DNA of 60,055 bases from Zygnema cylindricum (Eukaryota; Streptophyta; Zygnematophyceae; Zygnematales; Zygnemataceae). Both the position numbers and the translations under genes were made by a program. The stretch spans positions 188,001 through 248,055 of the forward strand of contig JBBHKE010001697.1 of NCBI GenBank assembly GCA_037447655.1, read 5' to 3'. Positions 33,785 to 45,163 of this stretch are shown piece by piece. Positions within the stretch are counted from its first letter, which is position 1; each line of letters begins with the position of its first letter. Below the pieces are notes generated by a model. The model had not been told where the DNA came from. It saw nothing but the letters and a program-made list of their open reading frames with translations, and did not search any database.

Positions 33785-34022
33785 GTAAGCATTTTACCAT
33801 CACATCATTTCACTTATTTATGCAACTTTCTAAGTGCTGGAGTCATGGTTTTCCGACATTTTATCTCAAATTTGTCTAAAAATAAGTCCGGTATTTCTTA
33901 CACTTCCATTTTTGATATAATTTCTCGGCATTTTCGAGTAATCTGGACAACTCAATTTCATTATTAACATTATTTGTTTTTGTTCCTCACCTTTTTTTCT
34001 TTTGTTTTTCTGGGGGATTCAG

Positions 34023-34236
34023 TACGCTATTTATACGGATCCCAAACAGCTATGCAAACCGGGAGCTCTTCTTTCCCATGTGGTGACAATTGTTGGTTAC
34101 GGAACGGAAAATAACATGGATTACTGGATTCTCCGTAATTCAATTGGTCCAACATGGGGTTGTCAGGGTTATGCTTTTATACAAAGGGACATATGTGGGA
34201 TTAACGCATTATCGGGATTATACCCCATTATTGAAT
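34023..34236 (+). pseudogene. Right exon 9: papain His/Asn exon
   Basis: An exon of 214 nt with [14 protein letters not shown] (His) and WILRNSIGPTWG (Asn). Acceptor ATTCAG, donor GTAAGT. Confidence 0.9.
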
Positions 34237-34407
34237 GTAAGTTTGCATTAGATTGGTATTTGGTTTCTTTTAAATGAGCGGTTTTCTTAGTGTTTATCCA
34301 ATAACATCGTGTTTTCATTGTCCTTTTGACGGTTATTAGCGAAAATAAATAAAAAGATAACATAATGAAAAAAAAAACCTCTAATTTGCTGTATTTGTTT
34401 CTTCCAG

Positions 34408-34554
34408 CTCTCGGCGATGAGCCTTGCGGTCCGATCAACCCATGTGGGAGTGGTATTTGTTCCCGAATAGGAACTAAATCCACATATAAATGTACTTGTC
34501 CAACGTGATTTATTGCGTCAAATAATACAGACGAAACGAAGACTTGTGCCATGG
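34408..34554 (+). pseudogene. Right exon 10: EGF-like domain 1, with stop
   Basis: Reads EPCGPINPCGSGICSRIG, then YKCTCPT and TGA at 34,506-34,508, where the left arm has GGA (Gly). Confidence 0.9.
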
Positions 34555-34734
34555 GTAAGTCATAAAAATCTCTATTTATTGAAAAAAAAATGTACTGAAA
34601 CTCGTTAAGTTATGAACCTTTGGAAATATCTTAAGAAAATATATCGGTTTGTTATTTCAAATTTAGTCAGTCTTAAAAAAAAAATGCAATAGCCGAGTTG
34701 ACAATGGACACACGAATAATTGTGGAATGCGAGT

Positions 34735-34855
34735 CCTCTGTTCCCTTGAATGGTCACTTCTACGTCTCCCCCGCTCTCTCTCCCTGCCTCTCCTATCTTT
34801 TCCATTCTCCCCTTCTCTTCTCCTCTCCTCCTCTTTACCCCTCCCTCTCATGCTA
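34735..34855. repeat. Polypyrimidine tract
   Basis: Counterpart of 11,467-11,580. Confidence 0.85.
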
Positions 34856-35229
34856 ATGCCATGGTTACGTGGCGCACATTCTGGACCCATTATTGATGTT
34901 GGGTCAAATGTAAACGGTTATGTGATATATATTTCGTATAACAAAATTCTGTAAACTTAATTCCATATAACTAAGTTATGTATAATTAATTGATTCGTTC
35001 AACTGATTCCTATGGACTATACTTGGTTTTGAAAAGGTCTAACAATGTTCAATGTCGATCCTTGATCTCCCGACACAATTCTAAAATACCGGCACATGTC
35101 GAAACAAATTTTAATGTCGAAATAGAATTGTTAAGTCTTGTTAGTTTTTTTGTTAGTTTTTTTTCAAAGTGTTTGCAGTAAAATGTAAATGCTGCCAAAT
35201 ATCCATCTTGATCCATTCCGGTACAATTA

Positions 35230-35555
35230 TACCAAACTTGATATATCGAAACATATTCAAATGCCGAACCGCATTTCAATGCCGAAAAACATTTTACTTG
35301 TTGAAATACATTTTAATATCATATGCATTCCAACGTTGAAACACGTTCCATTGTTAGAACACATGTTAATATCAAACAAGTTCTAATATAGAAACATATT
35401 CCAAAGTTAAAACATGTTTCAACGTCAAAACACGTCCCAATCTCAAAACGCATTCCAAGTGTCGGAATGCATTCAGCTGTTGAAACACATTCCACTGTCG
35501 AAACGGATTTCAAGGTTGAAACGCATATTAATGTCGAACCGCATTAACACATTCC
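35230..35555. repeat. Degenerate GAAACA/CATTCC array
   Basis: Counterpart of 10,841-11,110, with about 57 bp extra. Confidence 0.7.
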
Positions 35556-38500
35556 TTTTGAGATTCAGAAAAAAGAGGCCAAAGGATCGATCTATTACAA
35601 GACAAGACGGGAAGCTAAGGAAAACAATTCTCTATGTGAGAAAGCAAGCGTAATTACTGAACAAGGAAGAAGATAGATTACACGACAACAAAGGCACTCA
35701 ATGCCAAGATAGCAGTAAAGAGAAATAGGAGAGAATCATTCAGTTGATTGATTTTCAATGTATGCCTGAGTACATTTTATATGTGTGAATGACCTAGGTC
35801 TACGCTACTTGTGTTTCACGTAAAAGAATAAAATCCTAACTTGTGAACTACGTAATCGAATCAACCGTCACAATTCACTACGTGAAATACACTCAAACTC
35901 TGCAACGACTTAACTTGCCGTACAATACTTAGCGACTTTATTTCATCAAATCTTGGCGTCGACGAAAATTATGCGTGACTTCTACTCCACCGTACATGTA
36001 CCTAACAAGACTTCGGTTTATTTTTTCTCACGCAACGTTGACTAACTTTGACTTCTGATCCTTAGCAGGAAATGGACAAAGAAATCTAACACCCCCTCTG
36101 TGGATCAATTTCTACTGACTATCAACTGTCCTCATTAAATAGGACGAACTCCTGTGAGCTAGTTACAAACAACAAATTATCTCAAGGAACTGCCAACAAA
36201 TTTATCTCGAGAAACTGCCTTAGTCAAGTGATCTATTGCTTGTTGAGCTGAACTAACAAACTCAAACTTTAAAACTTTCTTTTCAACTTGTTCTCTCACA
36301 AAATGTGTCTCAATGTCTATAAATTTTGTCCTTGCATGGTAAACTAGATTTTTCATCAAAGCAATGCTACTCTGATTATCTGTGGGAATCAAAGTCTCCT
36401 TTATAGGTTAAAACCCTATCGCAGGATAAAAATTGCGAAGCCAAATGGCTTCCTTTGCTGCTTGAGTAGCCGCCACGTATTCCGCCTCCGTGTTGTATAA
36501 TGCCACAGAAAATTGGCGTTTCGAACTCTAACTGATAAGTAATGTTAAACACGTGAAAACCCAGCCGGTAGTGCTCCTCCTTGTGTCGAGGTTGCCTCCC
36601 CAATCCGCATCAACATAGCCGAAAAAATCAATGTTTCCGATGTTCTTCAAAAAATTACAGCCGAAATTTACAGTCCCTCTCACATAAAGTAAAAAACGTT
36701 TAACACCATACCAGTGCTCTAGACCTGGATTTTGCATGAATTAACTAGTTGAGCCTAAAACTGCAGCTAAATCAGGGCGAGTGCCAACCACTAAGTACAT
36801 CAAACTGCATGCCCTTTGTAACGGACTTGCCTCATCTATTCCTTTTCAAACTTTGACTTAGGACCCATTTCCTTCGTAAGCTTTTGACTCGAGTCTAAAG
36901 GTGTTGATACGGGAATACAGTCTTCCATACCAAAGCGTTTTAATACTTCTGTTGCATATTTCTGTTGATTCATGGAAACTATATAGACACCGTTTTTGAT
37001 TTCTATACCAAGTAGGTAACTAAATTCTCCAAGGTCAGTTGTCTCAAATTTGTTGTTTCAATCTCGGTTGATAGATAACCAAACACACTCATGTCATCGA
37101 CATAAACTGAGACAATCACTAAGTGTTAATCTTCCCTAATAGTGTAAACTGTTCTGTCTGTGTTACCTCTCTCAAAGCCCTCTTTTCTCATTTCGGTTTC
37201 AAGTTTGATGTTCCAACACCTCAGACTTTATTTTAGACCGTATATGGATTTGTGCACTTTACACACCATGTGTTCTTTTCTTAGTTTTACCATGCCCTCC
37301 GGTTGTTCTATGTTGACTTCTTCCTCCAAATCCCCATTCAAGAATGCAGTTTTGATATGTAGTTGATGCAAATGCATAACTTTTGTTGCCCCTAACGCTA
37401 TTAAACTTCTGAGACTATTAAACTGCATTACTGGTGAGAAGAGACTATTAATGATGAGACTATTAAACTTCATTACTGGTGAGAAAGTCTCAGTGTAATC
37501 AACCCCCTCTTCTTGGGAGTACCCTTTAGCTACCAACCTCTTTCTCAGTGTCACCAACCCCCTCTTCTTGGGAATACCCTTTAGCTACCAACCTCGCTTT
37601 ATATCTTTCCACTGACCCATTTGACTTGCTCTTAATCTTGAAGACCCATTTACACCCCACAATGTTTTTCTCTTATGGGCGTTCTACTAAGGTCCAAGTT
37701 TTGTTTTTGATCAGTGAGTCATAATCTAATTCTATTGCCTCTTTCTATTTCTGATAATTAGAACTCACCAAAGCTTCATGAAAGGTTTGCGGTTCCCCCT
37801 CTTCCGCCATAAAACAATAGGCTAAACCCACATCTCCCGTTTCTTCAATGAGCCGTTTTGGTTTAGCACGTATCCTATTAGAAACTCTTTGAGGAGTTAC
37901 CTTCAATCTTGATTGTTGAATCGGATTCGGAGAGGTTATAATTTGTGAAGGTTGTGGTGCTGGTAACTTTTCCACTGGTAAAGATTGAAAGGTAGATGAC
38001 GAAAGGGGATGACGAAAGTCTAAATTGGAATAGAAAGTAGCGTGGATGACGAAGGCTCCACTTCAAGTTCTCTGCCTGGAGTACCTGGTGTTTATGGAGA
38101 CCCACTTTCCAATTCTTCTTGATTGTTAAATAGAACAATGACAGTCTCTGGTTTTTCATACCAAGGGTCAAAATTATCTGTCACATCTGAACTGCTTTCC
38201 TTCCCTTCATCCACAATCACATCTCGGTTGACATGAACTGTCTGTGTTACTGGGTCATAAATTATGTAAGCTTTTTTGTTTGTGTCATAACTTACATAGA
38301 CACCACTTTTTCTGTTTGTGTCATAACCTACAAAGACACTAGTCCAACTCTTCTTGTCAAATTTCTTTCTATTATGTACTAGAATGTGAACAAAGTTTTT
38401 TTTCCAAAAACTTTAAAATGTTTAATTTTTTTTTTAAACTTTGACCAAGCTTCTTCAGGTGTGATATCTTTCGGAGAAGTACTTGGAGAACGGTTTTTTC

Positions 38501-41172
38501 AAATAGACTGCAGTTAGGATAGCTTCAGCCCATAGGTTTTGATTCAATTTTGCATTTTGTACTAAACAACGTGCAATTTCAACCAAAGTTTGGTTAAGTC
38601 TTTCTGATACTTTGTTTCGCTACGAACTATAAGCTACTGTGAATTCTTGCTATATGCCCCACTTTTTTAGTTTTCGTTAAAAGCATTAGAGGTATATTCT
38701 CCCCCACTATCCGACTTTAAAATGTGGATCCGCTCTCCTGCCTGATTTTCTACCATGGTTTTAAACTCTCTGAATTTCTCAAGGGCTTCATTCTTAGATT
38801 TCATAAAATACACCCATACTTTTGAAGTGCACTCATTCGTAAACGTGATGAAAAATCTAGAACCTCCAGGACTTAAAGTGTGAGGACCGCTGCTCCAATT
38901 TCCTTTTATGTTAGGGTTCATCATCTTTATAAAAAGGAAGCCTTCTTTGCTTACCTTGAGCACATCCTTCACGGCTTAAGGTTGTCTTTGGCGTTGACGT
39001 CCTCAAGTCCTCTAACCATCTTTTTTTCGATGAGTCGTTTGAGATTTTGCTCTCCCAGATGCCCAAATCGCTGTTGTCATAGCTCCAAAGTCTGTGCTTC
39101 TTTGCTGAAATTCATCTGTGCAACATCATCATCCAAACGTAGAGCAAAAAGATTCCCTTCCGGATATCCAAGAGCGATTAGCTTTCCCTCACTTCTGATT
39201 TCACACTGTTCATTTTTCTTTTTCTCAAATTCAACTTTCAGTCCATTCCTCACAGCATGCATAACAATGAAAAGGTTATGCTTTAAGTATAAAATTTCTT
39301 TTACATGCCCTTCATGGCTACTTGTATCACATTATAACTGTAACTTAACCTCGCCTATGAAACTGGTCTGTGGAATCTTATCATCTGCCAATTCAATCTG
39401 TTGAGGACAATGTAATGTTGTGAGAGAAGAAAAGATGGACTTACACATGTGATGAGACGCTCCAGATTCTATAATCCATTTACTTTTCTGAGCATTTGAT
39501 TGTGTGAGAAAAAGTTCAGTCTCATCTTGAATGGTCATGGCAAATGATTGTTTGTTCTGTTTGTTTTTGTCTTTGCTACGACAAACTGAAGACTTATGAC
39601 CTGGTTTTCCACAATTGTAACAAACAATCTTTTTCTTGAATTTTTCAATCTTTTTCTTTTTGAATCTACAAGAGTCTGATGATTTGTTTTGCCACATATA
39701 GCGGTTTTGCCACATATAGCACAAGCAGTTGGTTTTGCCACATATAACACAAGCAGTTGGTTTTGCCACATATAGCACAAGCAGTTACTGACTCAGTATG
39801 TTTTACTAATTGTTTTCCTTTGGTATAAAGAGCTGCATCTGACTCTTTTTCCTCTTTTCTTTTAATTTCAACTTCTTCCTAAATGAAATGTCGACATACT
39901 GCATCAAAAGTAGTTTACAGTAGGTTGACTTTTCAAAGTCGTGATCATCATAGTGACCTAAACAGTGTGAGGATGAAGTCATCATCATTTAGTTTTGTGC
40001 CGACTTAAACTCTTTCAGTCTATTGATATGGGTTTCCATAGTATCTCCACTCTCCATACTAAAGTCTTGCAATTTGTTCTTTAATTGCATAATACTAGAT
40101 GAATTAGTACGCTCATGTACAGTCTTTAGTTTATCCCATATAGCCTTAGGTTTATCCCACTCAACTATGTGTAAAAGATGACTGTCTTCCACTGCGAGAA
40201 AAAATAATGTCACTGTCTCTTCTTCCCTTCTATCATATCCTTTTCTTCTTCCCTCTATCATATCCTGTTGGCTTTTTCCCTTCTATCATATCTTGTTCTT
40301 CTTCTCTCTATCGTATGTCTTCCACTGCGAGAAAAATTAATGTCACTGTCTCTTCTTCCCTTCTATCATATCCTTTTCTTCTTCTCTCTATCATATCCTG
40401 TTGGCTTTTTCCCTTCTATCATATCTTGTTCTTCTTCTCTCTATCGTATCCTGGTGCCAACAGGGCTTTAGTAGGTTTATGGTCAGCGCTTGCAATAATA
40501 CCCAGTAGTTCTTAAATTTTAGAATTCGGGTCATCTTAGCTTTCCACAGTAAATAACTATTGCTATTAAATTTATTTATGGATGTCTGTAATTTTACCTA
40601 AAGCTCCGACACTATGTTGTAATTTTACCTAAAGCTCCGATACCATGTTGAGATTAGGATCGATCAATTACAAGACAGGAAGTTAAAGAAAACAATTCTC
40701 TATGTGAGAAAGCAAGCTTAATTCCTGAACAAGGAAAAAGATAGATTACACGACAACAAAAGCACTCAGTGCCAAGGTAGCAGTAAAGAGAAATTGGAGA
40801 GAATCATTCAGTTGATTGATTTTCAATGTAAGCATGAATACGTTTTATTTGTGTGAATGACGTAGGTACTATGCTACTTGTGTTTCGGTTAAAAGAATAA
40901 AATCCTAACTTGTGAACTACGTAATCGAATCAACGGTCACAATTCACTACGTGAAATACACTCAAAATCTGCGACGACTTAACTTGCCGTACAATACTTA
41001 ACGACTACGTTTCATCAAATCTTGACGTCTACTTAAACTATGCTTGACGTCTACTCAACCGTACATGTACCTAACAAGACTTCGGTTGATTCTTTCTCAC
41101 GCAACGTTGACTAACTTTGACTTTTGATCCTTACCAAGAAATGACACAAGAAATGGACACTGAAATCTAACA
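35556..41172 (-). mobile_element. Copia LTR retrotransposon, defective (right arm)
   Basis: LTRs at 41,172-40,646 (5') and 36,091-35,556 (3'). From the 5' LTR to about 36,809 the sequence appears identical to the left copy, including every stop and the 55-bp duplication. Beyond that, through RNase H and the 3' LTR, it differs at roughly one base in ten and keeps about 40 bp missing on the left. Confidence 0.95.
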
Positions 41173-41233
41173 ATTACAATGCCGAAACACATGTCAATGT
41201 CCAAATAGAAATGTATGTATTTTTTCCTTTCAG

Positions 41234-41370
41234 CCGATGTTTGCAGCACAATGTACATCAATCCGCGTGGCGCGGGAACCTGCTGAATGAGGGAGATGGA
41301 ACCTACCACTGCGTTTGCTTCAGCGGATATGTCTCCGCAATTAACTCCGAAAATAAACCGATTTGTGTTT
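41234..41370 (+). pseudogene. Right exon 11: EGF-like domain 2, frameshifted
   Basis: A single G is missing after AACCTGC relative to the left arm, giving TGC TGA at 41,281-41,286. The acceptor TTTCAG and donor GTGAGT are intact. Confidence 0.9.
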
Positions 41371-41395
41371 GTGAGTACATTAGCCCTTTGTAACT

Positions 41396-41530
41396 GTGAA
41401 AGAGCGAGAGCAAGGGAGAGAGAGCAAGGGAGAGAGAGGGAGGGGGGGGAGGGAGAATGAACCAGGGGGAGGGAGATGGAGAGAGAGGGAGGGTGAGGAA
41501 AGGAGAGAAGGAGAGAGGAACGGTAACAGA
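41396..41530. repeat. Polypurine tract
   Basis: Follows the EGF2 donor. Counterpart of 4,866-4,995. Confidence 0.85.
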
Positions 41531-41782
41531 GAGGAAGAAGTGTTCACCTTGCTTAGAATTCCAAATATCAAGATGGACAGATGTTTTTAGCAATGTTGGT
41601 TAGGAATTATTTTAACCGATGTGAATCATGACTTAGTTACTTTAATTCATAGATTTACTAATGTTATTTACTTGTTTGGGGAAGTCAAAGGATGGGCCCA
41701 AATGGATGGCTTTTGTTGTCCCCTCTTTTTATGTTTCTCTTTAACGCCTTCTCCTTTTTGTGTGTTTTTTTTTTCTTGGCAG

Positions 41783-41907
41783 TGTCAGGAAATGTCACGT
41801 TGACGCAGAAATACATAATTCAGAGAGGAGACTTTTGCTATCTCGTGGTAAATGCGTTTGGCCTTATAGTTCAACAACTTATAAACACGAACCCAAGAAG
41901 AGGACGA
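41783..41907 (+). pseudogene. Right exon 12: LysM 1
   Basis: Reads YIIQRGDFCYLVVNAFG, then QQLINTNPRRGR. Donor GTAAGT. Intact frame. Confidence 0.9.
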
Positions 41908-42119
41908 GTAAGTGTATAAAATAGTAAAACACAGAAAACATTTTCATGTGTCTTTTCGGATTTGAAGAACTCATCTTTAACTTTTCCTATTTTGGTCAAT
42001 GTCTGTGTTACTCTTACTGTCTTCTGCATACTTCATCTTTTCTATCTTTGAAATTTTTCTCTTCCTTACTTCTTCATTACTTGATCGATGTCTATGGCAT
42101 TATCTGTCCTTCTAGCATT

Positions 42120-42420
42120 TAGATGGTGATTTTCTAGGTCAAAGTTGGACTAATGTTAATGTCAATGTCATGTGAAACGTAATTTTGATGTTAAATGTCA
42201 ATGTTAATTTCAATGTCAACGTCAATGTTAATGCCAATGCCAATGTTAATCTTAATTTCAATGTCAATGCGAATCTCAATGTCAGGTCTCGATATTATTG
42301 CTACCTCCAATTGATGTTGAAATCTGTCGATTTCAATGTCGATGTCAAATTCTGATTCATCAGTATTGACATTGACGAACTTATTGTCGATTCCAATGTC
42401 AATTGCAATTTTGTTCCTTA
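42120..42420. repeat. TGTCAA hexamer array
   Basis: Counterpart of 4,010-4,265. Confidence 0.88.
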
Positions 42421-42487
42421 TCAATGTTACTTAAAACTTAAACTTCCAGTTTTACAGTGATAAACATGTTATTATATTTTTTTACAG

Positions 42488-42577
42488 ATTGTATGCAATC
42501 CGACACTACCCGGAAGTACTCTCAATGTGACAAATACCATGGGCTACATTTGCAAGGTGTTCTACATTGTCCAAAAT
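42488..42577 (+). pseudogene. Right exon 13: LysM segment
   Basis: Reads IVCNPTLPGSTLNVTN, then KVFYIVQN, with GTGAGT donor. Confidence 0.88.
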
Positions 42578-43146
42578 GTGAGTGGATATCTAACATTTGC
42601 GTTCCTGATTTCTGATAAACTTGCTTTTAAATTAATGATTCAATTTTTACTCAATTAGATCAATTTCAAGTCATAATTGTTTTGATGTGCTTCATCCGTT
42701 TGCTGGTATTTCCGAATGTTTTGCCATGTTTGGTCTTATTCAAATCCTTTCGACTATTACTACCATAAATTCGAATCACAGCGACAAATTCCTTCAAAAA
42801 AAGTAAGATAGTGGAACACATCCGTATCATTCTACTTCCAAGCCAGCAGAGAACAGTCATAAAAGATGTCGCCCGCTAAGCTTTGACCACAGTTGAAGTA
42901 CGGTGATCAGTACGTAAGCTGCATTTCGACACTTTCTGGTCTGCATTCACTATCCGAAAGTAGTATTATGAGTATAAGTCTTATGATAGTTTTAATTTAT
43001 AACTTTAGAATAGCATTATTGTTCAACAATCGCTCATGGCTTGCATTCATTTTTATAAGTAAAAAATACCCTTCTCTTTCAGCACATGTTCTCGATAGCA
43101 TTGTCGACATTAATTTACCATCATATGTATTTTACTTTTTTTGCAG

Positions 43147-43290
43147 AACGACACGTGTAACTCTATCACCCGTCTTTTAAAATTGGGAAATGCATTCAGA
43201 CAAGCACTCACCAAAACTCTAAACCCCGGACTCCTCTGTTCTGGTAAAACTCCCGATGGGCTCAGCTCTGGTATTCGGCCGGGCCAACAG
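43147..43290 (+). pseudogene. Right exon 14: LysM segment
   Basis: Reads NDTCNSITRLLKLG and ends GIRPGQQ. Phase 0 on both sides. Confidence 0.88.
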
Positions 43291-43457
43291 GTTTGTTTGT
43301 CCACTCCACTACCTCTCCCTCTCCCTCTTCCCCTGCAATTCAGAAGAATAAATAGAGAATCAGATATTGGCAAGTGCAGAATCTCATCTTTGCAATTTTC
43401 TGGCCTTTTTTCGTTTTTCTGATCCCTTTTTCAGTGTGGATTTCTACTTCCCCACAG

Positions 43458-43649
43458 ATTTGCATTTCTGGAGGAACTCCAGATGCGTCCAAAGTTTGTA
43501 CAGCTGTTGATTCTGTGAGAGCCAGTGACGTCAGCAATCCAGATGGCGCCTGTGTACCGATTCTGAGCCGAAATCGGCAAATCACAGCCCTCGATTTTTT
43601 CGAAGTTAATCCGGGGATAAACTGCAAGAGCCTTGCGATTGGACAGCAG
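43458..43649 (+). pseudogene. Right exon 15: LysM segment
   Basis: Reads ICISGGTPDASKVC, and ends with FFEVNPGINCKSLAIGQQ. Its closest match in the third paralogue is the exon at 47,813-47,605. Confidence 0.88.
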
Positions 43650-44141
43650 GTAATATAAACTAAGTTGTGATGAAATAAAGTGAGATTATAAATTAAATTG
43701 TGATTAAAATAACTGAGGTTTATAAGGTAGACTGATAGGAAAAAGTGAGTTTTGTAAATTGGATCAAACTAGAGTGATGGTTAAAGAACCTGAAATTTAG
43801 ATTAGATAATTATTTAAAAATGGAGATTTAGGAATTAGGTTATGATTGAAAAACTCGGACAGATGGAATAGATTATGATGAAGTAAAATCTATGAATTAG
43901 ATTATGTGTGAAACTGTTGAAACTTGAGACCGACGGTTCATTATTGACCGCAATTTATTTGACTGACAGTTAGTTTTTTCACAAATTGTCCACTCTTTTC
44001 TCTCAAATTTTCCCTTTTCCTCCCTCCTATATGTCCTACCCAAACTAAAACCCCAAAGTGTCTTCTACAATTCGACAATTCCTCACACTTCATCTATCTC
44101 TCCACTCCCCTCCTCTTCCTTTTTTTTCTTTCGATTTGCAG

Positions 44142-44459
44142 GTCTGTACGGCACACCAGACTCTCCCACCGACGGGTTGCCCGGGTCCTTATTACAAATG
44201 GCAGTATGCTGACACGTGTCATGGTGTGATTCAAAAATTTTGCGGTTCGAGAACCACGAAAACGTGGACACAGTGCATGGGATCTCTCGCCGGACTTTGC
44301 GTCGGAACGGGAAGTACATGGAACCCAGGGTCGAACAATATGTGTCCCAGATTGTTACAATCCATGGAGGCAAAGGGTAGTTTATTGTTATGGTTGAGAT
44401 TCGCAAATTGTGACGCTGCAAATCTTGAAGATATCACGTGTGAGATTCGCATATTGTGA
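44142..44459 (+). pseudogene. Right exon 16: last LysM segment and stop
   Basis: Reads CPGPYYKWQYADTCHGV, then FCGSRTTKTWTQCMGSLAGL and CVGTG. It stops at TGA 44,457-44,459. The YYKWQ.ADTC / CMGS.AG.CVGTGS pattern is shared with the last exon of the third paralogue. Confidence 0.9.
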
Positions 44460-45163
44460 ATCGGTTTAGGGTTTGAGAGTTATTAGTTTAGGGTTTTGTG
44501 GTTTTACATGTTTTTGTGAGCTTGGGTTTGGGTAACGATTGAGAGATTAGTTTTGTTTATATCATGTTGTTTATATAACCATAGAGTTTGATCAGAGTTT
44601 GCTTCTGCAGTCAAAGTGGTGATCGTAGTTTTGGCAATTGTATGAGATGGTTTTTCATTAATCTTTATTAATGTAGACATGGTTGGAATACATTAATATC
44701 CTACCTTCAAAGTGGTTAATTATAGATAATAAAATTTGTACTTTACTTCTAGGGCTCTGTTCCAAGTCATGTCTACAAGTTTCGTCACTTGGTAGAATGT
44801 GTTGGAAGAGTTCCTTCAATTTTTATTTTGGTTTCATTATTTTTTTGTAGTTTGCTCTTTCTGGGATAGCAACTTCTCTGTTTTAGGTGCGAAATTCCCA
44901 ATAATATATTTATTTGTAGAAGTAGACTTTGTTACAAACACAAATTGTTTTTTGTATCAGAAGTATATATTTTACTGATTCCAATCGGTGACTTTCAATA
45001 AGCATCCAGTTTTACATTTGCATTCTATGCATGGTAAACATAACATATAAACGGGAGACACATAATGAAATCAAAAATATGCGATGTGCTAAAACTTTAT
45101 GATTAACACGCATGCGTTGACTTCAAAGTGTGACGAAAACTGCAATTCGGATATAATATATAT
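44460..45163. other. 3' flank of right protease copy
   Basis: AT-rich DNA matching 1,405-2,079, with TTTAGGGTTT telo-box motifs near 44,463-44,500. No exon supported. Confidence 0.5.

Larger units (their letters stand above)
28816..44459 (+). pseudogene. Right copy: secreted hevein/papain/EGF/LysM protein, broken
   Basis: This has the same architecture as the left copy, on the plus strand. The hevein exon is intact here. Lesions: a deletion of about 1 kb that removes the trefoil exons after about 30,894, the acceptor of exon 8 changed from CAG to CCG (33,644-33,646), a TGA in EGF1 (34,506-34,508), and a 1-nt deletion in EGF2 giving TGA at 41,284-41,286. None of these is shared with the left copy, so each arose after the duplication. 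The LysM exons 12-16 are open. A spliced product ending at EGF1 would still contain the protease if exon 8 could be spliced. Confidence 0.85.
25312..45163. repeat. Right arm of giant inverted repeat
   Basis: The reverse complement of 1,405-22,335. It is about 1 kb shorter, mainly because of the deletion of the trefoil exons (near 30,894) and absence of the 217-bp MITE. It has gained a 75-bp tandem duplication at 32,796-32,945. Confidence 0.95.
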
